Positions 30,954-42,718 of a stretch of DNA of 64,000 nucleotides are shown here, piece after piece. A model generated the notes under the pieces. That model made no database searches. It was not told the origin of the DNA and worked only from the letters and a program-made list of their open reading frames with translations. Source of the stretch: Pseudophaeomoniella oleicola (taxonomy: Eukaryota; Ascomycota; Eurotiomycetes; Phaeomoniellales; Phaeomoniellaceae). Both the position numbers and the translations under genes were made by a program. The DNA lies in assembly GCA_003868215.1 (NCBI GenBank), contig QWDQ01000004.1:1-64000 (forward strand). The letters run 5' to 3'. Every line of letters begins with the position of its first letter. The stretch's first letter is position 1.

Positions 30954-32812
30954 ATGGCTGATCTTCGCTCTCGTTCCGGTTGTTTGATGTGCAGGAAACG
31001 TCGACGAAAGTGTGATGAAGGGAGACCGTGCTGTACTGCTTGCCAGAAACGGCATTTGGTATGCGAGTACAGCGTTCGCGTTCGATGGACCGAGACAAAT
31101 GTCTTCATGTCCCACAAGCGACGCTCTACTCAAGATCGAACAATCAATAAAGCTCCTGTGACACACAGTAGGAGGTTGCAAGCCTCAGAGGATCACAGAA
31201 TTCAACTGCAGGCCTCTGCGGAAAAGCCGAGAGAAATCCAGGTGCCTATATCTGATAGTCGAGTAGAAGACTATGATGATATCTCGAACCTAGGCATCGT
31301 TATAGTCCCAGAAGACGACCATGACAGGCCTGACGAGGAGGAAGGACGAGCGGATGAAGAGGAGGAACAAGAAGGAAACGAAGATGATGATGAAGAGGGA
31401 CAACTATGGGTACTTGACGACGAGCTCTACAGCCAAATCAACCCTGATAATTTTAACTCGCCGGGAGAGATGATAGCCTTTGCGTACTGTAAGTTCTCAT
31501 CCGGAACTTCCTCTCAACACGTCAAAGAAGCAACGCTTTCCTTTGGCCATGACTGCTTTTTACAGTTGGCCTGCCTTGTACACCCTCCGGACACAAATGC
31601 TACCGATGACCTGGTCACTTGACTTTCATGTTCCCTAGGAAACGTCCTGACAATCATATAGGGGTCAAATACCTGTCTGGAGTTCTGCCTGCATACGATT
31701 CCGCTTCAAATCCATACAGAAAACTGTCAACTCTCGCCCTTGCATCACCCGTACTTATGAATACCATCGTTTCGCTGGCGACTGAGTACATGTACTGCCA
31801 CGGCCGCGTGGCACCAGAAGTAACGATGCAGAGACATGATCGTGCACTCAGCTCGCTCCGTGAAGCTCTCAACACAACGTCAAAGCCATCGAGCTCGTTC
31901 GCCAATACTGGCAATGCCGGGAGCAGTGAGCTGAACCCGAAGCAAGCGACTCTGGCAGCCGTACTGCTACAGATCGCAAACGTTGTGTTTATTGGCGGCA
32001 CCGGTCTTGATGTACACCTAGCCTGTGCAATGCACTTCTTGATAGACCTGGGCTACACGGAACATCCGGTGGAAGACTTCGTAGGCAGACTGCTAGTTCA
32101 AAGGTTCGCAATACTGGACGTCATCACATCAATCTCAAAGCGCCGACGCCCTAGCCTCCCTGCGTCATTCTGGTTCTTCATCCCCGACGATAAGTATGAC
32201 CGCAGTGCACCGTCCTTTCGAGAAATGACAGGCTGCCCCCAACCGGTCCTGGGATTCTTAGCCCGTCTCTCCAACCTCGCCGTCGACCTCGCCGAAAAGG
32301 CCGAATACGACGTCCTCACAAAAGCCTCGACCCTCGAAACCGACATGCGCATCTACGCCCGTTCCCGCGTCACATTCTCCAGCACCCGCCCCGCCCCTGC
32401 CCGCCACCTCGACAGCCTCAGCCAATGCTTCTACTGGAGCGCCCACCTGATCCTCCAACGCGTCATCTACCGCGACTCGCCCACGTCCCCCCGCGTCCAA
32501 CAAACAGTCTCCAACATCGTGCGTCTCATCAAAGAAATGCCGCTCGGCTGCGGCCCCGACTCTTCCCTGCAGTTCTCCTTTTACATCTCGTCGCGCGAAG
32601 CCATCACGCCGGAACACCGCGCGTGGGTGCGCGAGCGCAATCGGCAGCTCAAACAGGTGTATCCCGGTCGGTCGCGGGATGCGCTCATGGGCCTGCTCGA
32701 GGAGATTTGGGCGGCGATCGATGCGGGCAAGGAAGAACGGGCGAGGGTGGATAGACATATAGATGATAGTGTGAGGGGGTTGGAGCAGAAGATGGACCTG
32801 TGTCTTTTTTAA
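30954..32812 (+). CDS. Zn2Cys6 transcription factor of the lam-like locus
   Basis: Candidate pathway regulator, 561 aa from exons 30954-31488 and 31662-32812. The zinc cluster is at the very N-terminus: SGCLMCRKRRRKCDEGRPCCTACQKRHLVCEY split as C-x2-C-x6-C and C-x2-C-x6-C. Residues about 100-155 are extremely acidic (EEEGRADEEEEQEGNEDDDEE). The second exon starts by splicing TAC-T to GG, giving IAFAYWVKYLSGVLPAYDS, then NPYRKLSTLALASPVLMNTIV, typical of the fungal-specific domain II family of regulators. The 173-nt intron is long for this genome and contains an alternative acceptor at about 31564 that leads to a stop, so I prefer the single long intron. It ends about 100 bp from the convergent lamA homologue. 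Confidence 0.86.
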
Positions 32813-32915
32813 GGTCGGTATATAGGTATGCACTCTCACTTTCTTAGATACAATATATCTAATTAATACGTATGATATCAATCGAGAATGCAATCCCATC
32901 CATCCATAAATCAAT

Positions 32916-35900
32916 TCACCCCTCTACCCTCTCAACAACCACAACAACATCCCCCGCCTGCACCCCCTCTCCCGGCTCCTTGCACACCTCCACCACCCGA
33001 TATTTCCCGTTTACCGGTGGCGCTCGCACCGCGATTTCCATCTTCATAGCCTCGAGCACGGCGAGCACGGTGCCGCTGTCGACCTGTTGACCGGCCGTCA
33101 CGGGGATTTTCCAGACGTTCGCGGTGAGCATGGCGGGGATTGGGATCGAGTTTGGATTCGCTGGTGGGTGGAAGAAAGGAGAAAATATTGTTAGTAAAAG
33201 TAGTGTGGATAGAATGGGGTGGGGGGGGAGAAAGGGGGAGTTTTGGGATACCTTTGGTGGTGCTAATAGTGGTGCTAATAGTGGTTGTGGATTTTGTCGC
33301 GAGACTACGTTTTCGTTCTTTTTCGGCTCTATCCGTTTCCGCTTTCGCGTGCTGCCACTGCGCATGCATCTCCTCTTCCACGCGCAGCTCGCGGCTCGTG
33401 CTTTCTTCTTGTACCGTCTGCATAGCGGCTACGTCGGCGGCGGTGCTCGCAACGAGTTTTCCGTAAGCGGCCATGTCGAATTCCGAGGGCTCGATGCGGA
33501 TGGTGTAGAGGCCGGCGTGGAAGGCGTGGACAGCAGCTTCGTATTCGCGGCGTGAGACTGAGTGGAAGATGATTTGGTCGAAGGGTTCGAAGAGCCAGGG
33601 TTTGGAGGGGGTGAAGCCCGGTTTGCGGCCGTACGTGTCCCAGCAGCAGCCGGGGAGGGTCATGCCCCAGAGCCTGAATGGACCAGGGGGGGTTAGTAAA
33701 GATGGTTGGACTCTTCGAGAGAAAAAGAGGGGGGAGGGGGCGGGGAGAAGTTTGAGGAGGGATTGGCTTACATGTATCCTCCAGGACTGTTAGAAAGGAA
33801 AGTTAGTCGGGAGAACTTGTTGCGTTTTCAGAACATGATCATCACTTACGCGTCATTCGGATAAATGGAAGACGTGTTGCCCCCAGTTCCGAGCGAGCCT
33901 GCTTTCGTAAACGTCCTCGAAGGGTTGTACTTTGGCACGACGAGTCTTTTCCGAGGATCGACCTGAATATACAACGGCAGTCCCATCAACCAGCCCACCG
34001 CATTGACCAGATGAGGCGTTTCAAAGAACGCGTTCTTCACATCCTCCTTGCTCGGCAAACCGTTGCTGCGTCTGATGAAATCGACGTTGTCGGGCAAGTA
34101 GGCCGCCTTGTCGCGCTGGAGGAGCATGTACCGATTGATGGACTCTTGACATTCTGGAGCGTCGAAGACGGCGGGGAGGTGGATGATGCGGCTCGGGATC
34201 TTGAGAGAGTCCAAGGGTGGGATGCTCTGGTCGATGCGGAGGATGGCTTCGACGGCGCGCTGTTGGCCGGTCTGGGATGGATCGAAGTTTGCGAGTAGGG
34301 AGAAGTTTTCTGCCACACATTGTTGCTGGAAACCGAGGGGAGGGTCGTTTCGGATCGTGTTGGCAACTTGCTGGACGCGGGCGCGGAGGAGCATGTCGAA
34401 TGTTCCTGATCCGTAGGAGCAGAGCAGAGCCCTTTCACCGAACTGCCGGATGGTCATCGCTGGACGTTCGGCAGAGTCAGCGCGTCGGAAGAGCACTCCA
34501 TCACCGATCTCAGCTGCAGAGGATACTACAGAGCCCGAATTGAAAGGAGAGTGAGTTCCGTTTGTGTCGTCAGTTGTGGTTGACAGTATATGTGTCCTGA
34601 GCTGCTTAAGCGTATCATTCAATTCACCCTCCAAAGCTATTGCTTGATCCCAGCTCACGGCTTTGAATTGAACAGAGTCTCCTGGCCGCAGTTGTCCCAG
34701 CTTCCAGAGATCCGACTGGATGACAGTATGCGTAACGATGTAGCCAGTTTGGTTCTGAGCGTCAGCGGTGAAGATCAAGCCGGCGTCTCCCGTGAAGCTT
34801 ACGCCTCCCAGAGTACATCCGAAGCCAACCATGTTGCTGGGATGGCTTCCGCCTTCTCCTCCACTTTTCCGACCCCAAGCAGGTGGTGGTCCCTCTAGTC
34901 GGATGCTCCCTCGACTGGAGCTTGCGGTGACTTGGTACTCTGCAGAAAACAGATGGGCTTGACCAGCTGGACTGACGTATTCGTCGTCGAACCAAGGGCC
35001 TGGCAGAGCATGCACTGTTATCTGGCTCTCGAAATGAGGGATGAGAGCTTTCGGTATCTCATAAGGCGTGAGTGCATCGGCTTGCTGGGACGCAGTTGAA
35101 TTCAGTAGGAGGAAGTCTCCAGCCCTCATGCATCTCCCTTGATATCCACCCCATGCAACAGCCGGTGCTGTGCTCTTTGATCCTAGGTACTCGGCGACAC
35201 CTGGGAGTCCACCACGGATGGCCAGGTACCCACGTGCACCGGCTGATGACTGGCCAATCGAGAGTACTGATCCCTTTTTGATCGAGTGACTCTTCCAGAT
35301 AGCAGCAGGCTTACCGTTGATGGTCATCGAGAAAGTAGCACCGCAAAGTGCAATTACAGCTGGCGCATAGAATTTCAAGACGGGACCGATCAGTGTAATC
35401 TCGAATCCCTCCGTGCCCTCAGGATTACCGACCAGAAGGTTTGCAGCTTTCAACAGTCAATGTGATTTCTTCCGAGGTTGCAATAACTGACTGAGAAAAC
35501 ATACCTCTGAACGAAAATGAGTCCATCGGCCCTGACACAGGAACTCCATTCGGGATTCCCACTCTTCCGGGGTAGTCTTGTACCGTCGTATACGTTCCAG
35601 GTTCCAAGAATTCAAGCGCTACAGGCTTATAGGTGAACCGATCGGCAAGCATGTTGGTTGTGGTGTTTCCGGTCTCAAAATCTTGGTTGGGCTCAGTAAA
35701 AGAAGGGAAGAAAGCAGCTGACGAGAGACTCACCGTTGGAACGGACAAGCTGCAGGAGAAAGTCCTGGTTTGTGGGAGCACCTTCGATCCGTCAGCAAGG
35801 TACCCAATTTTCTCGATGAGTGGTAAAATTCATGATTCAATACCTTGGAGTGTCGTCTCTATTAGGCTCTGATCCATCGCTTGCAGGGCATTTTGTCTGT

Positions 35901-37510
35901 CGCTTGCGTGAACCATAAGCTTGGCTAGTAGAGGGTCTGTTGTTGCGATTAGAAAGAACTGATTGATTCCTGGCACGTCAGAGTTTACATACCAAAGGCT
36001 GGTGAGACAACAGTCCCGGTTTCCACCCATGTATCAACCCGCACGTTCTGGCCCGACGGCAAGTGCACTTTTTGGAGTAGTCCCGGCGCAGGGCTGAAGT
36101 CGGTAGCAGGGTTCTCGGCATATATTCTGACTTCGATAGCATGACCTACAGGATCTTGCCGGGCAAAGGTGTCCATTTCCTCCTTCGAGAGACCTACGCT
36201 GCCTTCGAGTTCTCTTTCAGCTTGAAGGAGCATCATCTCGACCAGGTCGATGGAGAAACACAGCTCTGTAACACCGTGCTCAACCTGTAACCTGGTGTTC
36301 ATTTCGAGGAAATAGAAGTCACCGGTAGAATCATCTACCAAGAACTCAACTGTTCCCACGGATTTGTAGTTGACCATTGCGGCTAGCTGGCTGGATGCTG
36401 CCTGCAGCCGTTGTCTGAGGTCGGGATGATGCAGTACAAATGGGCTGGGACATTCCTCTATAACCTTCTGATGTCGACGTTGGACCGAACATTCTCGTTC
36501 TCCGAAAACGAGGACATCGCCTTTGCCGTTTCCGAAGATCTGGGTCTCGATGTGCCTGCTGGGGCGTTAGAAATGATACAAATAAGAGTCAGCCGGTCAT
36601 TTGACGTGTTACCTTCCAGTCTTTACGTATTTCTCAAGAAACATGCCGGCGTTCTTGAACAGAGCTTCTCCACGGCTTTTGACGACCTCGAATGCGTTTT
36701 TCAATTCGCTCGCATTGTGACAGACCTGTAGACCCATACCACCTCCACCAGCTGTTGCTTTCACCATGATCTGTCGGGTAGTAGCTCATCAGCGTTATCA
36801 TCTACAGACGCTCGAAGATAGGTCCTCTTACAGGATACCCAAGCTTAGCTGCAGCCTCATCTGCCGATTCAAACGTAGAGATCATTTCGGTACCTGGCAC
36901 TACCGGCACGTTCGCTTGTATAGCAAGCTCTCGTGCTCGATGTTTGTAACCAAACTCTGACAACGTCTCTGGGCTTGGGCCGATGAACAAAATGCCTGCC
37001 TTCTGTAAGGCATTCGCGAAATCTACGTTCTCGCTGAGAAAACCTGCCACAAACTCAGGTCAACCTTCTGTTTTCCCGGATGTGAGAATGTGTACCAACC
37101 ATAGCCAGGAATGACCGCCTGGATGTCGTGTTCCTTGCAGATGCTAATGATCACGTCGCTGGAGAATGTATTAAAACTTGCAATCCTTCAACCGGCTTTC
37201 ACATGCATACATATCTAGGTAGCCCCTTGAACCCTCCGATTGCAACGCATAGGCCTCATCTGCCAAGCGGATATGTAGCGAGTCCGCTGCCCATGACATC
37301 AGTAACTCTGCCAGATTGGGGACCACACATGACAAAAAGCGTACCATCTTCGCCGACATATATGGCTACTGCTGTGATCCCAAGCTATACACGATCTGTT
37401 AGACTGCCCTTCTCAAGATGAATGTAAATCACCTATACCTTCTTGCATGTCTTGATCAGTCTCACAGCAATCTCTCCTCTATTCGCGACTAACACCCGCT
37501 TGAGCTGCAT
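32916..37510 (-). CDS. lamA: LamA-type biotin enzyme: biotin carboxylase - KipA - KipI - biotinyl fusion
   Basis: Fourteen exons, all in phase, give 1259 aa: 37510-37439, 37384-37345, 37286-37211, 37158-37100, 37043-36832, 36770-36613, 36558-35993, 35936-35844, 35781-35734, 35681-35505, 35446-33850, 33786-33772 (15 nt), 33673-33252 and 33160-32916. Domains in order: biotin carboxylase with ATP-grasp (VLVANRGEIAVRLI, VKATAGGGGMGLQ, EMNTRLQVEHGVTE); KipA/AHS2 (QDYPGRVGIPNGVPVSGPMD, GARGYLAIRGG, FTGDAGLIFTADAQNQTGY); KipI/AHS1 (IRQFGERALLCSYG, GLPLYIQVDPRKRL); a Ser/Thr-rich linker; and a biotinyl domain with EAMKMEI. This is the urea-carboxylase half of urea amidolyase without its amidase domain. 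Aspergillus LamA, required for 2-pyrrolidinone use, belongs to this family. Expected to work with LamB on a cyclic amide. Confidence 0.93.
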
Positions 37511-38673
37511 TTTTCAGGAACCACGGGCTGCTGTCTACGACTTTGCTGTAGGAGTTCTTGATGCTTTGCAGTTCACGAGCACATATGGACTCGGAATTTT
37601 ATTGACCTGTAGATAGAGGCTCTGACGTGCCTTACTCGGAAGGGATATTCGCCGGGTTCGGGTGGTAGTCCGGAATAGATGTCGAAGCTTCACAATGGAC
37701 GAACGAACCACACTATCAGATATCTAGGTAGGTAATCTGTTCCCGTTACTAAGGTCTGTATTTAGGCATGCATCTCTGAAAGTACTTGCGGAGCTCTAGT
37801 AGTAAGATAGGTATACAAATCTAATCTTCGTTATCGACATGTTATCAAACGGACCAAAATAGTGAAGTGTTACGGATTACCCGATTCGGCAGTGTATAAT
37901 AGCGTGTGAATCCATCCATACCTCCGGATACCTTGGACTCAAGTTTCCCCAGTGGATATTGTCAATCACGATCTCAACTCTACTATTCCATTCCTACAGC
38001 TAGACCACCTGTTCCCTTAAGTCTTTTACGAACCATGATAAAGCAACATGAACCCCATCTCCCTGCCACCTACCTCTAGACCTGCGCTACCGGAAAGATC
38101 TGGATCTCAGCTTATCACACACAGCTACCCCTCCCCCCCAATCTTCGGTTCCTACACAATATGAGAAGAGTCTGGGCTCTCCAGAAGCAAGCATTTTGGA
38201 GTAAAACACCGTGGTCTCCTGCCGCTTAAATTAGCCCATGTAGATTAAGGGGGGAGCTTGTGCGGCGGCCCAATGACGAGTTGTCTTGTAGCGTTATACG
38301 TGAGATAGAGTTTCGTAGCACGCTTTGAGGTAAGAGGGCTGGGAAGGTGAGCATAGATATGCAGGCCCGGTTCGATGGGTCAAGAACAGAATTGACGTGT
38401 TCCTCAGATGGTCTTTCTCTCATTTTCCCCAAGAGTAGGTACTCGCTTCTAGATCAATATCAAATCATACCTAGGCAGCATTCAAAAACAATCAAATCGC
38501 GCTATATCATCTATCGCCTGTTTCCTGCCATTTATAAGCGCTGTCTGTAACAAACCCCGTACAATATTGAGGACACCATCATATCTCCAATAACAATATC
38601 CAACCCAAAAAGTCTACATCTTGTCCCCGATAACAGAAAGGCCGCAGCATTTGTCTAGCGAGAAAGGAGGTCG
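37511..38673. other. 1.2 kb promoter region of the lamA homologue
   Basis: No gene is seen. One GATA-factor word (CTTATC, 38111-38116) lies about 600 bp upstream of the lamA start. Short ORFs near 38226-38550 lack support. Confidence 0.5.
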
Positions 38674-40430
38674 CTACCTCACATAGACAAAATGGAGCTG
38701 CTCCTTGTCCGTCAGATCGTAAAATTCCTCGTTGCGAATCCTGACACTGGCTTCTCCGCTCTCTGCAAGCTTCTTGGCGCGGGATCTGTTGAGAATCGTG
38801 ATGTAAATGAAGTAGAAGACAGGCATGACGGTCGCAATGGAGAAACAGATCACCATGGCTCTGAATCCGGTAGGATATGCGGGGGCTTCGCTTCCCAGGA
38901 AGAATTGAGGGCCAATAATGAAACCAGCTGCAAGGATACAAGTTAGCGAATTACATCTCAAACCATCGGAAACTGCATACCTGAGTATCCAACGAACATG
39001 ATGGCGTTAGTGGTGGTCCGTTTGGTGTGTCCGGCTATATTGGAGTTCGTTAAGGCCCAGAGCATGGGTAGAACCCCATTTGTGAAGTTCGTGATGTAGA
39101 AACCAATCAGTCTACCGACGTGGCGGTCTTGGGGTAGTGCGTTGATCAAGGCAGCTCCAACCACGGCGGGGATGTTGCACATAATTTGCATCAGGCATCG
39201 GGTGTTTGGATAGTTTCTCGCTACAAGACCAGCAGTCAGAAGGCCTATGATCTCTGTAGCACCCAGCGGCATGTTCAGCAATGAGCTCTCGAATGTACCA
39301 AATCCGAAACCTCTGATCACAAGAGACCCAAAGGACGCAACGGCGGTACATGGTATCATCCAGACAATGGTGTAGAAGAATGCCCACCAGACTTTCAGGT
39401 CTGTAATAGCTTCCATAAATTGTTGCTTCTTGAATTTGGGACTCTGGATTCCGGTGCGGTTTGCTCGAATGCGTTCGACAGCGATAGCTTTTTCCCGATC
39501 GTTCAAGAACTTTGCGTTCAACATGTTATCGGGCATGAACAGGTACAACATTCCCGCCCAAAAAATACCAAGTATGCCAAAGATGATGAAGAACCATTTC
39601 CAAATAGCGATTCCAGTGTGGATATGACCAATACCGTAAGCGATCAGCGACTGCAGGATGATGGCAAGTCCGTTGCCGCAGAACCATATGGTCATACGTA
39701 GTGGGATTTCGGCTTGTGTGTACCATGCACCAGTAATCTGGACATAGGCGGGAGAGACACCACCTTCGGCCATACCGAGAACGAACCTACAGACGGCCTG
39801 TGGAGCAAGTCAGCTCTACAAGCCCAAGGGAATAAGTGCAGCAGGCGAAGGAATGAAGCTCACCATTCCAGCAAAATTGTGAGCGCCCGCAGTACAAAAG
39901 AGGATGATCGCCCATGCCAGTGAGGTCGCTGCAACAAATTTCCCGGGTCGGAGATACGTCAAGATGACAGCAGCAATAGGTTGGAAGGCCAGATAACCAA
40001 AGTAGAAGAGGGACCTAGGAGGAGATGAGCTCGTCTTCGATGATCGGAACGATGTGGTAAACATACGAGCACCACGAGTAATCCTGTCCTTTCAAGTTGA
40101 GATTTGTCTGCAAGTCGTAGACCGCGGCTTGGGCCATGACACTCTTGTCCATGTATTGTATAACATAAGACACAAACATCTGGTACAGATCAGCGTTTTG
40201 TTTCGTCGACGATGGGATCCGCGTACAAGAGGCATGAGGTACATATCGATCTTCCTGACAAGTTTCCTCTCTTCCTCTGGTGTATAAGTAATACCTTCGT
40301 GCTTCTCGACAAAGTCGAGAGCCACATCAGCAGCACCATGTTGCTTTTCTGGGACGTCGATGACCTCGCCGTCATGGATCGAAGCACGTGGCGACTGCGT
40401 GGCCTCTTGGGTCTCGATGTCTTTGCCCAT
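38674..40430 (-). CDS. MFS permease, allantoate/Dal5 (ACS) family
   Basis: Anion:cation-symporter-type transporter of the plasma membrane, taking up organic anions, amides or small peptides. Five exons (40430-40227, 40179-40067, 40014-39864, 39797-38981 and 38927-38674) give 512 aa. Landmarks: the N-terminal EEERKLVRKIDMYLMPL, then after splicing MFVSYVIQYMDKSVMAQAAVY, WCSSLFYFGYLAFQPIAA, RFVLGMAEGGVSPAYV, WYTQAEIPLRMTIWFCGNG, HTKRTTTNAIMFVGYSAGFIIGPQFF, and the family C-terminus FYDLTDKEQLHFVYV. An in-frame ATG at 40451 would add 7 residues. Its position beside lamA and divergent to the dioxygenase makes it the likely importer for this locus. Confidence 0.93.
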
Positions 40431-41126
40431 TTTGACAACGTGTTTGATCAAACAATAGGAAGACTGGGAAGGAGGACTGGTATCACCAACACTTCCACGA
40501 GTTGATGACAGAATGCAGGCGTATGCACTCAGTCTTAAACACCGATTCCCATGGACCCCCCTGAATACATTTCGGCATCTTACCTATCAGCTTCGAGTGA
40601 TAAGCAACTACACCCCTGCGGCTGGAGACCGGAAGCCATGGCCTTGGAAACGCATATTCGAGTGGAGCATTATCATTTCGAGGATTATCGTGGAAGTTGG
40701 ACAGATACGATCCGTCTTTGTTGAGGATGAAACTAAACTTCATCGAGTTCAGCGAGTCGCCGCTACCAGGGAAATGCGGATATTCCCTATCAATCCAGGA
40801 CCACTTCCTGTTTAGGGAATTCGTGTCGCCTGTCTGTCAGATATGTGAGAGTCGATATCTTATCAGTAGATGTCCTACTGGAAGTCATGGTAATCGCATC
40901 GCTATCGGCGGTTCAAGCCAACAGCGATAGTTGTGCACGTATTGGAAGTCGGATGGCAGATTTCACGGTTATCACCACTGACATCGATTCTGCAAAGCTG
41001 TAAGCTCACATCTTGTCATTACAAGCCAGTCGTTGGAATATAAATGTCCTCGTCCAGCAGACTCTTTTGACGCCATTGTTCCTGAGAATCCACGAACATC
41101 AGTAACTAAGACAAAAGGTGATCAGA
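40431..41126. promoter_or_regulatory. Divergent promoter of Dal5-type permease and dioxygenase, with GATA words
   Basis: It contains GATAAG at 40599-40604 and CTTATC at 40859-40864, both usable by either divergent gene. ORFs in this gap (for example 40513-40815) carry no domain. Confidence 0.4.
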
Positions 41127-42426
41127 ATGTCGCAGACCGTTACCACCACCGCTGCTGCCTCCGAGGTTGGCACCTTGAAGGTACCAGCAGCCAAGTATCA
41201 CACAAGCTTGGTTCCCAACTATGACTTTGTACCACCCAGCGACTTCAAGTTCCCGGCAAATCTGCAGGAGGTGCCTATCAACCCTCGTGGCCCAACCGAG
41301 GTACCAGTCAAGACCGCTCTTGACTACTCTTCGGATGATGTAGAGGTTCGTCCTCAATCATTCCGTCTGTGACTTGAAGGCTGACAACCAAAAGTACAAA
41401 TACAAGGACTTTCTTCCTTACAACACTCTCACCTCCGAAGCCCCATTGACTCCGTATGAACATGTCGACCCTTCTTCGCGTGCAGACTCCGAGAAGAAAG
41501 ACCTCTTTGCTCGCCTCTCGAACCGCAAGGATATCACCCCCAACATTGGCACCGAGGTTACCGGCACCCAACTCAGCCAACTTACCCCAAAGCAAAAGGA
41601 TGAGCTGGCCCTGTATGTTGCCGAACGTGGCCTCGTGATCTTCCGTGAGCAGGACTTCGTCGACAACGGGATCGAGTGGTTGAAGGAGTTCGGAAGCCAC
41701 TTCGGCAGACTTCACGTGCACCAGTGGGGTGTCCATCCCAAAGATCACCCAGAGTTGACTGTCGTCTTCCGAGACAGTGACAAAGGAAACTATTTCGATA
41801 ACCAAGCGGACGGCGCCATGAACACTGTCACATGGCATACCGACATGAGTTATGAACAGTAAGCCTTCCTGATCTTCCTCCCTGATGACCTTAGTAACGG
41901 CTGACCCCGATAAAGTAACCCTCCAGGTATTACCTTCTTGTCGTCACTGAGTGGACCAAGCTGTGGTGGTGATACCCTATACGTCAACGTCATGACAGCC
42001 TACGACAGGCTGTCACCAACCATGAAGCAATTCCTCGAAGGTCTGCAAGCTGTGCACTCCGGCACCCAGCAGAACCTTCTTTCCAACAAGACCAACCTCA
42101 CCAGACGACCTGCAATCGACACGATCCACCCCGTTGTCCGAAAGCACCCCGTCACCGGCCGCAAGGCCCTCTGGGTCAACAAGGAGTACACCACCAAGAT
42201 CGTCGGTCTGAAGAAGCAAGAAAGCGACACCATCCTCAACTTCCTGTTCGACCACATCCACAAGGGTCTCGACTTCCAGACCAGAGTCAAGTGGGAGAAT
42301 GGAACGGTCGTGGCATATGATAACCGCATGGTGCAACACTCCGTGACTTTGGATTACCCGCTCGGGGAAGGTGGCCGCCGTCATTTAGTCCGTGTCACAC
42401 CGCAGGGAGAGGTTCCATCGTTGTAG
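41127..42426 (+). CDS. TauD/TfdA-type 2-oxoglutarate/Fe(II) dioxygenase
   Basis: Three exons (41127-41345, 41380-41858 and 41916-42426) give 402 aa. The N-terminus up to about residue 110 is the extension seen in fungal alpha-ketoglutarate-dependent sulfonate/taurine dioxygenases. The core holds NIGTEVTGTQLSQL, YVAERGLVIFREQDF, the iron-binding HxD in TVTWHTDMSYE (about residue 228), splice-restored HNPPGITFLSS, SGPSCGGDTLYVN, HPVTGRKALWVN, and the distal His with the 2-oxoglutarate Arg in NRMVQHSVTLDYP and GGRRHLVRVTP. Relatives release sulfite from taurine or hydroxylate other small acids. In this setting it might hydroxylate a lactam or amino acid, which is a guess. Confidence 0.92.
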
Positions 42427-42718
42427 ATACAACGGCAATTTAATTCCTTCGCTGGCCATAGTTTAGGGTATTTACTTGATCAAATTTAAAAGCTACTTCA
42501 CTTGATTGTCATCAGGTAGATATCGGAAGTAATGATAAAGCACAGGTCCCATAAAATCCATCATAGTACGTTCCAAACTGGAAAGGCAGACTTCTTTCCA
42601 GGACTTGAGATACAACCGAGGGAATAAACTATGTATTATACTATATACTACCTACTTACACTTCCCGTTATTACATACCATCAGATCGATATTGAACAAG
42701 ACTCATTGGAACCACAAA
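42427..42718. other. Short convergent gap
   Basis: 3' flanks of the dioxygenase and the dehydrogenase; AT-rich, with no gene. Confidence 0.5.

Noticed and set aside
32258-32914. 218-aa minus-strand ORF
   Set aside because: Antisense to the 3' half of the Zn2Cys6 gene; composition-driven, with no motifs.
25352-37510. CRISPR arrays, insertion sequences, bacterial operon features
   Set aside because: Although LamA/LamB resemble bacterial Pxp proteins, the genes have many fungal introns and single-gene promoters; no bacterial mobile element was seen.
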